NCBI GenBank assembly: GCA_026874595.1
Contig: CM049321.1
Location: forward strand, 24,456,479-24,520,478
Source of the DNA: Sipunculus nudus
Lineage: Eukaryota > Annelida > Sipuncula > Golfingiida > Sipunculidae
Direction of reading: 5' to 3'
DNA length: 64,000 nt
Below the pieces are notes generated by a model, which worked only from the letters and a program-made list of their open reading frames with translations, was not told where the DNA came from and ran no database searches. Below, in pieces: positions 13,238 through 24,345 of the stretch. Numbering within the stretch: position 1 is the first letter of the stretch; every line of letters starts with the position of its first letter. The translations under genes and the position numbers were made by a program.

Positions 13238-14365
13238 ATGGATAACCGAACGATCATGACAGTGATTACAACACACATTTATTCTACGTCCAACCTTTCT
13301 TTGACAGGTTTGTCATCAGCGAATTCCACCTACAGGGATAACCTGACCCCGGGGGCAAGAATGACTTTTGTTGGCGTTTTCACCCTGATTGGTGTTTTGA
13401 TCATGGGTGGAAACCTGCCATTCATTCTGACTTATTTGTGCTCAAAGTCACAAAGAATGAAAACGAACTCCACTTTTTTCCTCGTCCATCTGTCCATCGC
13501 TGACTTTTTTGTTGGATTAAACATGCCGTACGGAGCGTTGATAATCTCAGACACAAAATATGAAAAGATACTGAGCATGTGTATCGCCCGGTATCTGATG
13601 CAGATAACCCCGATGGTGGCTTCAATATTACTTCTGTGTGTAGTAGCCGTGGACCGCTTTATTGCCGTCTGTGAACCCCTCCATTATCACTCACTAATAA
13701 CCAGAAAGCGAGCGCACGTGGTCGCCGCTGGAATCTGGGGGATATCAATGCTATATGGCGTGGTACTGCCGGTACTTTTACTTTCAGACCGTAACCCTGA
13801 CGGGACTTTCACTTGCTGGCTGACTCTCATGTTTAAGTGGGAGTACTTTGGTACTGTTTTGATACCGTCGTTTTACATCGGTACCGTTCTAATCGCTATC
13901 GTCTATGGACTTATGGTAATCGTCTTTCTGCAGTACCAGAGAAGCCGAAGTGCGGCCTTACGAGATCTTCCACAACAATCAATAGAACTGAAGACCAGAC
14001 ACAAGAAAATGCGGCAGGAGATCAAACTGGCCCAGACCAGTCTTATCGTGCTTGGGTTGTTTTACATATGCTGGGGGCCATTTTTCGTGATTTTGTCAAT
14101 CCAGACTTACGGGTTTTTGCTCGCTGACGCCACCTGGGGGCGTTACCGTACCATGACCAGTGTGGTGGCCATATCTAACTCATTTTTGGACGCTGTAATT
14201 TATCTGTGGCGTTTACCACACTATCGCGCCATTTTGAGAAGACGCTTATGTGGCGGCACCAAGCGGCCTCAAGAAACATCTACAGGTTCTTTGGAACTAA
14301 GCGCGACATCCAGATCCAGCAGAGATGATATCGCTATAAGAATCATCGAAAGGAGGCAGACTTAG
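13238..14365 (+). CDS. B1: class A (rhodopsin-type) seven-helix receptor, orphan
   Basis: This intact single-exon frame of 375 codons starts at the first ATG (the frame is open a little upstream but has no earlier ATG). The extracellular N-terminus has several N-X-S/T sites (Asn3, 19, 29, 35). Approximate helices: TM1 43-67, TM2 78-102, TM3 112-137, TM4 159-183, TM5 200-231, TM6 265-292, TM7 301-326. Class A marks are Asn59 (1.50), Asp89 (2.50), Cys115 with Cys193 (likely disulphide), DRF at 139-141 in place of DRY, Trp167, Pro210 and CWGP at 278-281. TM7 reads DAVIY (318-322) and lacks the usual Pro. Position 3.32 is Gln, so an amine ligand is unlikely. The receptor should signal through G proteins at the plasma membrane; the ligand is unknown. 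It is divergent from A1, and part of TM3-TM4 looks converted from the A type. Confidence 0.93.
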   Translation: MDNRTIMTVITTHIYSTSNLSLTGLSSANSTYRDNLTPGARMTFVGVFTLIGVLIMGGNLPFILTYLCSKSQRMKTNSTFFLVHLSIADFFVGLNMPYGALIISDTKYEKILSMCIARYLMQITPMVASILLLCVVAVDRFIAVCEPLHYHSLITRKRAHVVAAGIWGISMLYGVVLPVLLLSDRNPDGTFTCWLTLMFKWEYFGTVLIPSFYIGTVLIAIVYGLMVIVFLQYQRSRSAALRDLPQQSIELKTRHKKMRQEIKLAQTSLIVLGLFYICWGPFFVILSIQTYGFLLADATWGRYRTMTSVVAISNSFLDAVIYLWRLPHYRAILRRRLCGGTKRPQETSTGSLELSATSRSSRDDIAIRIIERRQT

Positions 14366-14401
14366 AAACCAAAAAAGGTATATAAACTGTCAATTCAATT
14401 A

Positions 14402-14407
14402 AATAAA
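14402..14407 (+). terminator. Polyadenylation signal AATAAA for B1
   Basis: AATAAA lies 37 bp after the B1 stop, in a block also conserved after B3 (43,292-43,297). Position and conservation support use as the poly-A signal. Confidence 0.6.
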
Positions 14408-14508
14408 CCTGCCAAGAGAATGACAATCGCACAAATTTTACATTGTTTTGCTTAGATACTGCAAATAATATTTCTTATATAGACACACGCACCCCTGAAT
14501 ACTCGGTT

Positions 14509-14911
14509 TGTTACGGGGTGAAATAAAAGCCGACCGGACTGTCTCGCTAGAGACCTGCTTTGCTAGCGAAGCAGTTGGTACGCCGGACTTGTGCGCCACC
14601 GACATGTGTTCGAATCCCGGATCTGCCCAGTATTTTCCCCTGAGTAATTTGTCTTCGTAACAAAATGGGGGCTCGTCCAACGTGACGGTAAACTTTGTGG
14701 CCAGGGAATAAGCTCACTAAAGTGTGACTCCTGGGATAATTAGTCTTGTTCTGATAGCAGAACGCTCTTAAGTGGGGTTGTGTTACAAGGTGACATAAAA
14801 GCGGACCGAACTTTCTCGCTAGGGAAGCTTGCTTTTGTTGTGCGCCACCGACATGGGTTCGAATCCCGGATCGGCCCAGAATTTTCCCTTGAGCAATTTG
14901 TCTTCGTAACA
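14509..14911 (+). mobile_element. TRIM-like miniature LTR element with tRNA-Pro primer site
   Basis: Two direct terminal repeats begin TGTTAC and end CGTAACA, at 14,509-14,662 (154 bp) and 14,781-14,911 (131 bp, with an internal ~23-bp loss). Only 118 bp lie between. Three bases after the first repeat is TGGGGGCTCGTCC (14,666-14,678), which matches the classic primer-binding site complementary to tRNA-Pro. A purine-rich AAGTGGGG sits just before the second repeat. GGTT flanks both ends (14,505-14,508 and 14,912-14,915) as a possible 4-bp target duplication. There is no coding capacity. Each repeat also contains a tRNA-like B box (GTTCGAATCCC), and the first a matching A box (TAGCGAAGCAG). Confidence 0.75.
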
Positions 14912-15116
14912 GGTTAAAATTATTGAACCTATTGCGATATCTAATGTGTATCATATATAGGCACTATATGTTTAACGTACAAAAAGTGTCAGTCATGTAC
15001 GTCAGACATGGGAATGTCCGACTCTAATGCAAGAATCCCGCTTTTGCCGGTTTTCATTGGTTCGTTGACGGAGTCCTTCTTCATCCCGGAAACGGTGCGT
15101 ATGCTAATTAGGGAAA

Positions 15117-15365
15117 TTAGAATCGCTTCATGTGGCCGAACGAATGCACAACTTTCGCATCATTCATCACAAAAGGCAACAGGCTACCAATATTATACGT
15201 GTCCAGGTCGTGTTTGGGCTTCCGTACATTCAAGTTATCAAGAAAACACGTGTATCCATCGGAGACTTCTCCAGGCTTCGGCACCTGGCTAGTGCCATCT
15301 TGCTTTTCTGACCCCAGTTCCATTCCAGATATTGACGAATCTGAGGAAACATCAGATTTGTTTTA
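15117..15365 (-). pseudogene. Unidentified coding-like segment (possible exon or transposon gene fragment)
   Basis: The minus strand is open for about 80 codons, ending in TAA at 15,117. Its composition looks protein-like, including DGYTCFLDNLNVRKPKHDLD and a C-terminal HSFGHMKRF. The 'DGYxxFLDNLN' stretch is reminiscent of transposon-derived proteins of unknown function in invertebrates, but I cannot name the family. A good acceptor-like TTTCCTCAG lies near 15,345. The paralogue at 904-1,090 is broken. This may be an exon, a gene relic or chance. Confidence 0.35.
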
Positions 15366-15924
15366 AAAATTTCGAAATTCTACGAATTCGAGGAAAAAAA
15401 GTATATGCCTGCTGAATGGGGCTACATTAAAAATCAATGCTCGGCGTTATAGCATGATATGTTTATAGTTACTGGAATTACACATACATATTTAGTTTTT
15501 CATTTATAAGTGCCAGCGAATGCGTGGGCTAATGTATAGTGCTGCATTTTTAATATGACTTTACCTGAAACAATCCATTCCATATGACCTCACATGCATA
15601 GGAATATTGTAGTGAAAATGTTATGAGTAGCATACTGGCACATTGATACCTTTTGTATGAATAACAGAATAAAACTGGATCCCATTTATAATAGTTGTAT
15701 TGTTTTAAGTTGTATTGAAAAATCCTGCAGGTTAACGATCACCTGTGTGTGTGTTTGTTTGTTTGCCTGTCTTGTTTGTAAACAAGTACGAAAGACCAGC
15801 AGACATGCAGCTCGTTCTCCAGACACCGAGTAACTATGCACAAGATCATAAATCATGCAGAAGTCAAGGCACATATAGGCCTAAAATAATACAGCTCAGA
15901 GTTTCCAATGACTTCAGACTGTTC

Positions 15925-16255
15925 CACATATCTCCGATGTCACCCCATGTGTCCCGATGTTGGCCCGATGTGTCCCGATATCAGCCCGATGTTTCTGATG
16001 CCAAACGTATGTTTCCCTGCATGTACATACGTTGCACCTTTGTGAACAGAAAAGCCCTGACCCAATTTGTTGCGGTCAAAATTTCATAACAATATCACGG
16101 AAACATCGCTGCCACATCGTGGAACACTGACAAGTCATCCGGAAAGATCGGGAAACATCGAGGTGACACAGGGACACATCAAGATGACACAGGGACACAT
16201 CGGGGTAACATCATGATAACTTCTGGTTAACATCGGGATGATATGTTCTCCCAAT
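15925..16255. repeat. CCGATGT-motif array, unit 2 copy
   Basis: Forward CCGATGT-type units lie at about 15,930-15,995 and the inverted form at about 16,095-16,250. The inverted part includes a direct duplication of GATGACACAGGGACACATC-like sequence near 16,160-16,202. It is homologous to 1,655-1,945. Confidence 0.6.
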
Positions 16256-19200
16256 ATTGAGGAGATAAATCTAGTTGGGTAAAGATTTACTAACATGCAA
16301 AGCTGTCACGAGAAGCTTGAGATCTAAGAAATACTAGTAATCCCTTCACCAAACCTCTTTGGGTCTCATGTGCTCTACAGGCCAAATAAATGCACGGGTG
16401 TGGCATGTCTGTGCGTCGGACACAAATAATAGGTTGTTTAAACACACGGCAGCGCTTCGGGATCAGCTACCTAGTAGCTCATGTAAACGCGCATGAAAAA
16501 CGACGAAATAGCCGTTGAAAATGATGACGTATTATTTCGAGGCCACCTATCCTGTTGCCACACCAGGTTATGAAATTAGCTGTGAGGGACAACTGTAATA
16601 ACTAATATTTCATATACAAGGTTTACTAAAGCATATGAACTAAATAAGATGAAAAACCTACGCGCGTGATGGGTAAAGCTGATTTTTTTTTTCAATCTAG
16701 AGAATACTTCTTTAAACAATGTCGGTACTATGTTTCTAGATGTGTCCCAATGTTACCCAAAAGTAACCCCATTTCCAACGTTTTCAGCATGTTTATAAAT
16801 GTCACGAATTTACCCCGATCGATCTTGTATCTCATTCCTATGTAACAGGGGCCTACAAAATTTAGTTATTTACTCATGGCAATGCATTTTGTCAGTCTGT
16901 GGCTAGAACATCATTTTAACTGCACAAATCCAGAAATACAATTACACAAATAAAGATCAATTTAACGATAAAATATAGAATTAATTAAAAACATATAAAT
17001 CACAAGACATATATACTCCATCGGCTTTGTGAAGCAAACATAAAAAATAATTTCTGTGACCTTGGGAACGTTAATTGTATGTCATAAATTCTATATTTAA
17101 GTTGAAGTTTTAGTTAGGCGTGATTTAGTTATCGGACTACTAAGCTGACGCTTCTCGGTTCGACCCTCCCCCCCCCCCCCCCCCCCCCAGGGAGCTTCAG
17201 TGGCATAATTTTGAAACCTCGTAAGAACCTCGAAGATTTGCTCTACTGAAAGTTATGACTTATAAAAAATAATTCTTATCGTATTTATCATCATTCGATA
17301 GAAAGTGCAATCATCAGACATATAAACATATAGTTACCAAGACACAAAATTAGGAAAATCAGTTACAAAGTGATTTAAGCATATATAATTTAACAGCATT
17401 TTAAATTAATGAATCCAAATGTACATTTATTTATTCATAAATTTATTAGTTCATATCTTTAACAAAAATAAACCTATTTTCTAGAAGAAAGCGCTTACAT
17501 GCTAAAATAACTATTTTATTTGCCTTTAAAGTAATTAAACATTAGTAAAAGGAATTGAAGAGAATCCAAGTTATCCTTAGTAATACTCTCCAGAGTAGTT
17601 TATGGCTTTTTTTATAAAGCATCAGGCAGTTTCCCAGTAGTAAATTATGAGTTAGATAGGAATCTTGTTTGTGTCACAGCGTGTCTGTTATTATCTTTAC
17701 AGAACCGGAACGTGTGAGAAAATTACCATTATCGCGTAGCTATCAATGTTTTGTGGTTTTCCACGTGGTATCCTTATCTAACTGAGCTGAGGGATTCAAA
17801 GTATAAGTATTAGAGAAAAAAATAAAATCCACATGCGGCCTTGCCTAAGGACCAAAAATGCCTTTAAATAGGAATAATGCTTCACTGTTTGTAGAAAAAA
17901 AACACATCTCGCATCTGTACATGGATGTTGTTACTGTTAAAATATGAAGGAGATAATCAAAGTACTGATGGAAGGCCCCCCACCCCGGTAAAATATGAAC
18001 CTCCGCTCAGTCTCCTCAAGACAACTCCCCACATTATGATAATGTTCGTCCATCGCTTTGGGAAGATTACCATGAGGATCAAGATTTGTAGATCAGCTAG
18101 CTTTGTGTGGCCAATCATGGCACGAGGGAACCTCACACATGTTGGACTCATGTGATCGGTGGATGCTGTTGAGGTAGCTGCCATCCTTGAGGAACTTACG
18201 ATTTCTGATGGACTCGGCCAGTCCTGCTACCTCAACATCTTCTGCACCTCTGTGTGCAGCTGCATACCGTTTCTATCCGATGTTGGGCTTTTCCACGTAT
18301 CTTCCAAACAATCGCTTAGTTATCCCTTTTATCTCTCTTATGCAGATTTCAAATTTGTATTACTGCCCCACATAATAGGAATATTAATTTTCGCTCCATG
18401 AATAAAATTTTTGCTTTATTTTTATCATTAAAGTATTCATAACTTATTTATGAACGTAACGCTCAATAACAAAAGCTAACATTTATGAGAATTCAAAGAC
18501 GCAACCAAAGAATGCAATTTCCTAAACTGTTTACATCATCAGATGAATAACTGAAAGTTTATTGAGGAAAATATGTTAAGCAACTAAAACGAACTGACAA
18601 AATTTTGCAAAATCTTTGAAACTGTATGACTTTTCGTTACAATAAGTGAGAGAACAAAAGTCTCCAACCTCTGAAATATTGAGGAGGTTACGTCCCACTA
18701 TCCCCGTCCCCAAAACAAGGCCAATGCGTGAATGCATTATTCAGAATCGCGCGACGAAAATAGAGCCAATTCACCCCTCTGACATTTAAAAGTTTACTTT
18801 CAGTATACTAGAGTCAAAGTGCCTTTACATCTTGGATATCGAGGAACGAAATATAAGGTTCTATGGAGATGCAAATATTTTCGTTACTCTGAACAACTGC
18901 TAAAAAGAATACAAGTACACTGTCACAAGACAAACTATGCTTATCCCTAGCTTTTGTAGTATACTTTTTAAAAGCATCTACCATATTAGTAAATTCCTCT
19001 GCATATTTGTTGTCTGGACGCATGAATACAAACATGGCGCATGGGTTGCTAGACGGCAGATGACTTTTACGATATACAAGGAATGCTTCGGTCCCATAGA
19101 GATGGGCATTTAATTTGGTTTGTGAATTCATATGTATTCTTTTGTGTTAATTTAATACTCGTAGCTTAATGTTGAGCTTATTGCCAGTCTACAATGATAT

Positions 19201-19557
19201 CAATACAATAGGATGGATCAATAATGCAGTACATTTCCCAACATGGCTGGTATCACGACTCCAGTTAGACGTATCCGCCAAATTTAATGTCTAATGAGTC
19301 CTAGCTGGCAAGGGAAGATAAGTGAAGGGTGCGTCTACCTTGTGGCATTGTCATTTTATTCTATTTCTCTCTGTAAGAAGCCTGTAAAGTGTGAAACCTA
19401 TGAAATAAAACATACAATTGGTGTAAGAATCATAATACATCAAGAATCTACAAAAAAAGCTTAAGAAATAATTATGAAATATAAAAACAAACAAAATCAA
19501 GACAGCAAATAGAACGGTATGACCTGTATTAGTCCTTGGTCCCTACAACATTAAATC

Positions 19558-19559
<2 letters not shown>
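16256..19559. other. Shared non-coding unit sequence, unit 2
   Basis: This is conserved with unit 1 (1,946-5,402) but without the SINE remnant, MITE and LINE found there. It contains a poly-C tract at 17,168-17,189. About 330 bp at 18,450-18,780 has no counterpart in unit 1 beside the LINE. Short open frames at 17,925-18,401 and 18,814-19,131 are not consistently preserved. I see no gene. Confidence 0.55.
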
Positions 19560-19609
<50 letters not shown>

Positions 19610-19620
19610 TATATATATAT
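19560..19620. repeat. (TA)n microsatellite, left flank of Penelope-like insertion
   Basis: This is the left part of the TA tract that is continuous in unit 1 (5,403-5,460). The element at 19,621-21,285 splits it. Confidence 0.9.
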
Positions 19621-19646
19621 AACTCTGAAGAAAAACAACACTGTTA

Positions 19647-19694
19647 ATTCACAAAAGTCCGTTTCACGGGATGCGACCCGATCATCAGGTGAAT
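19647..19694 (-). ncRNA. Hammerhead-ribozyme-like motif, degraded
   Basis: On the minus strand, ATTCAC then CTGATGA, a CGGG/CCCG stem with a 6-base loop, GAA, a weak stem III, then GTGAAT closing stem I. Stem III is mismatched and the base of stem II is U-U, so activity is doubtful. It lies 3' of the Penelope-like coding remnant and in the same sense. Confidence 0.5.
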
Positions 19695-20343
19695 GTGGTC
19701 AGAATGAAGCTAACGGTGTGGTTTGAAAAGCCGAGACTTTACGGGATTACGAGATTATGCTTTCTGCGATTCGGGTCGGGGGGGGGGGGGCATGTGAAAG
19801 ACTGACACTGATCCTATTGTCCCCGGGTGCACAATAGGATTGATCGGGGTACACGTGCGATACTGGAACATAACAGGGCAGGACAAAGAGGTTATTTATT
19901 GTTGTAAATGTTATATATAATACAAATATATATACCAGGATGCTCAATTAGCATATTAAACTGATTTCTAATAGGGTCTTGGAAGCAGTGAACATATCAG
20001 TAGTATACATATGATAAAAATACACATATACTATGAAAATACACAATATACAAGGCAAATATACAATATAAAAGGCAAATATTCGATACCATACTCGTAC
20101 CAAATGCAATCCACTCGGTAAACTCACCATGATGTAGTGGTAACGCCATGTCCCTCATCACTACAAAGCAGTGAGAGAACAACTACATGAACAGGTAAGT
20201 CTGCCCAGCGGATCCTCGTTGGGGGGGGATATTAGTACGAATGCTAGGTTTTAAAATATTTCAGGGTGAATTTGTTTTGATGGCGGAATTTGGAGAGAAT
20301 TTCAGCCCTTGAGTTCAACAATGATCCAGGGGGGGGGGCGTTG

Positions 20344-21059
20344 CTATAAGTAGCTTTTCAGACAAGCAGAAATCACACCTCCTAGTCCACAGAAGTAAGG
20401 TGCTGCCTTGGCAGATATTTTCCAGGAGAGCTTGTAATTGATATTGTTGTCTTTTAGTGACCAAATGTGTTTAGACAATTCAGTATTTTTAGCGTGGGAT
20501 CTGTTCCGAAGGGACTGCTTGTGGTTATTGTATCTTCTCTTGAAATCACCTTCAGTACACCCTATGTAGTGTTTCACGTCATTGTCTGTTCTAACTGTTG
20601 CCTTATAGACAATGCATTTCAGCTGACATTGACCATTCATAGGACATTCGTCTTTTTTACGGCAGTTACATTGTTTTTGAGGTACATTCACAGCATTGTC
20701 AGTATTTAAAACCTTCATATTATGTTTGCTGATCTGGATAGACATGTTGGGTAGACAGCTATAGCTAATTTTCAAATTGTTCCTGTTGAATAACCTGTTG
20801 TACCTGTGATGTTGAGGGAAGTGTTTTTCAACTAGTTTCATGAATTGTCTGCCAATGTTGGTTTTACATGACGGCTGTAGGGTGGATTAAACCATATTAT
20901 TTTCCTTTTCCTGTTTCTTTTGCTTTTCATTGTGGGTTCAACATATTTTAAGCTTTCTGAGAACCCGCTTTTCGCTAAAGCTTTGTCATACATGGGTTTG
21001 GCTTTCATAAATAGCTCTTTATTGCAGGAGTTGTCAGATACACGTTTGCTGATCATCAA
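20344..21059 (-). pseudogene. Penelope-like protein C-terminal half (GIY-YIG endonuclease part)
   Basis: Read on the minus strand, the first piece (21,059-20,838) has the KIIWFNPPYSRHVK block. The second (20,841-20,344) begins MKLVEKHFPQHH and has SYSCLPN, then CNCRKKDECPMNGQC (a Cys-rich, zinc-knuckle-like block), IVYKATV, HYIGCTEGDFKRRYNNHKQS (YIG and catalytic Arg region) and ELSKHIW. One missing A in a run near 20,860 separates the two pieces, and another shift near 20,375 breaks the CxxC tail. The RT domain is absent. It is homologous to the proteins at 57,688-59,153 and 60,057-61,560. A dead copy. Confidence 0.85.
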
Positions 21060-21156
21060 AGGTATCTACCTAATGATAGCTGGGGGAGGGGGGGGGGGGG
21101 GGGGTGATTGGATGGTGCGTGGATATATACCACGCCGTTAGCTTCATTCTAACCAC

Positions 21157-21204
21157 ATTCACCTGATGATCGGGTCGCATCCCGTGAAACAGATTGTTGT
21201 GAAT
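21157..21204 (+). ncRNA. Hammerhead-ribozyme-like motif in inverted 5' flank
   Basis: ATTCAC (21,157-21,162), CTGATGA core (21,163-21,169), CGGG/CCCG stem II, GAA (21,186-21,188), an ACA/TGT stem III with a 3-base loop, T as the cleavage-site base, then GTGAAT (21,199-21,204) pairing with the first strand. All core bases are present; the only flaw is a U-U at the base of stem II. It is antisense to the neighbouring coding remnant. Confidence 0.65.
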
Positions 21205-21283
21205 TAACAGTGTTGTTTTTCAGAGTTATACCGCTCTGGCCTAGTCTGGAGGCCAAAGAGCACTTTACATCGGAGGGTAACAC

Positions 21284-22653
<1,370 letters not shown>

Positions 22654-23781
22654 TCAGATCTCACTTGGTTTAGGCCTAGCTTCTATTGTCCTAGGACCAT
22701 TACGATAATTCGAACAGTTGAATGCTCTGTATATACGCCGTATTAGAACAGCCCGATAATAAGGTACACGCCATAAATATACAAAAACATCCAGCAAGGA
22801 ATTACACATAGCAACCAGAGTCATCATGGTACGGTAGCGCCCCCAATCGGCGTCACCAAGCATAAATCCGTATGTTTGTATTGAGAGTACAACAAAGAAT
22901 GGCCCCCAGCATATGTAAAATAACCCGAACACGATAAGACTGGTCTTGGCCAGTTTGATTTCTTGCCGCATTTTCTTGTGTCTGGTCTTCAGTTCTTCTG
23001 ATTGTTGTGGAAGATCGCGCAAGGCCGCACTTCGGCTCCTCTGGTACTGCAAAAATACGATAATCATAAGTCCATAGACGATAGCGAAGAGAGCAGTACT
23101 GATGTAAAACGACGGTATCAAAACAGTACCAAAGTACTCCCACTTAAACATGAGAGTCAGCCAGCAAGTGAAAGTCCCGTCAGTATTACGGTCTGAAAGT
23201 AAAAGTACCGGCAGTACCACGCCGTATAGAATTGATATCCCCCAGATGCCAGCGGCGACCACGTGCGCTCGCTTTCTGGTTATTAGTGAGTGATAATGGA
23301 GGGGTTCACAGACGGCGATAAAGCGGTCCACGGCTACAACACACAGCAGTAATACAGAAGCCACCATCGGGGTTATCTGCATCAGATACCGAGCGATACA
23401 CATGCTCAGTATCTGTTCCAATTCTGTGTCGGAGATTATCAACGCTCCATACGGTATGCTTATTCCAACAAAAAAGTCAGCGATGGACAGATGGACGAGG
23501 AAAACTGTAGAGTTCGTTCTCAGTTTCCTCGATCTGGAGGACAAGTAGGTTAGGACAAAAAGGCAGTTTCCGGCCATAATTAAAATCCCAATAACAGTAA
23601 ATGCCACTACAAACAATGTTCGGGCCTGAGGTGAAAGGTTATCCAAGTAGGTTGTGTTGGTTTTCCCAACAATGCCCAACAGCTTGTTTCCGCTGACGTA
23701 ATTTCCGGCGGTATTCATATTATAGGCAAACCTTTCATTATATATTCCCTGCTGATTCACGACAGCAGTTATAAAGATCAT
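22654..23781 (-). CDS. A2: class A (rhodopsin-type) seven-helix receptor, orphan
   Basis: This is an intact 375-codon single-exon frame. The first ATG is at 23,781; a second Met (residue 22) is where all A copies begin to align and may be the true start. Helices: TM1 54-80, TM2 90-115, TM3 125-150, TM4 172-196, TM5 213-243, TM6 278-305, TM7 314-340. Marks: Asn72, Asp102, Cys128 with Cys206, DRF at 152-154, Trp180, Pro223 and CWGP at 291-294. TM7 has Asn327 and then DVFVY (331-335), lacking the Pro of NPxxY. Gln135 sits at 3.32, which argues against an amine ligand. There is a basic third loop and a basic helix-8-like segment after TM7. The C-terminus PSEI fits a class I PDZ-binding end (S-x-I). 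Role: a plasma-membrane G-protein-coupled receptor with unknown ligand; chemoreception is a guess from the tandem-array setting. Confidence 0.93.
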   Translation of the reverse strand: MIFITAVVNQQGIYNERFAYNMNTAGNYVSGNKLLGIVGKTNTTYLDNLSPQARTLFVVAFTVIGILIMAGNCLFVLTYLSSRSRKLRTNSTVFLVHLSIADFFVGISIPYGALIISDTELEQILSMCIARYLMQITPMVASVLLLCVVAVDRFIAVCEPLHYHSLITRKRAHVVAAGIWGISILYGVVLPVLLLSDRNTDGTFTCWLTLMFKWEYFGTVLIPSFYISTALFAIVYGLMIIVFLQYQRSRSAALRDLPQQSEELKTRHKKMRQEIKLAKTSLIVFGLFYICWGPFFVVLSIQTYGFMLGDADWGRYRTMMTLVAMCNSLLDVFVYLWRVPYYRAVLIRRIYRAFNCSNYRNGPRTIEARPKPSEI

Positions 23782-24345
23782 TGTAGAAGTTTTGATATAT
23801 CACAGTAAAGTGTTTAAAATAATGAAATGCTGATACCATACTGTTATTGATATGAATCTTCCGTTCACAACAACCTAACTGTAGGCCATGTTCACATCGT
23901 GGCGCTAGAGTCAAAATTTCCTGTCCAATGCTTGCAGGTTCCCTGTCCAGTGTATTATATGCATGTGTCGTACAAAACGTATACGTTGGAAGCGAGTACA
24001 CAAAAAGAGTACACACCGCCCGCCTGCTTTATCTCCTTTACTAAATGCACAGGAATTACGAAAATAAGTTACAATATCAAGCCGGCGCTCCGACCATTAA
24101 CCACTCGGAAGTAAATTGCTATGCACCCAAGGGACATCCTTAATTTCGTATAATCATTAGTTGACTTAATATTATCGCGCTGATGGATTGGGACAGCTTT
24201 GGGTTAGTTTTTAGGGTGTGAGTTTAAGAGATTCATTATTTAGTTGTGAATCAATTTATATAACAGGCCACATATATAAAATAAAGCTGTCAACGGAGTA
24301 TGGAACCAAAGTTCGGATATACCAATTAAAGCAAATTACGTCACA
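23782..24345. other. 5' flank of A2 receptor
   Basis: This is conserved with 7,801-8,330 and closest to 49,236-49,860 in unit 4. No gene is seen. Confidence 0.5.

Noticed and set aside
13837-14127. 96-codon frame MGVLWYCFDTVV... also at 42,745-43,035 and mirrored in A genes
   Set aside because: It is a frame overlapping the TM5-ICL3 coding region. It is conserved only because the receptor is conserved.
14560-14640. Possible tRNA gene in the TRIM repeat
   Set aside because: A/B boxes are present, but T-arm and acceptor pairing are poor and the sequence lies within LTR-like boundaries.
14547-14954. 135-codon minus-strand frame with a repeated ILGRSGIRTHVGGAQ phrase
   Set aside because: The internal repeat is simply the two TRIM terminal repeats read through; there is no independent support for a protein.
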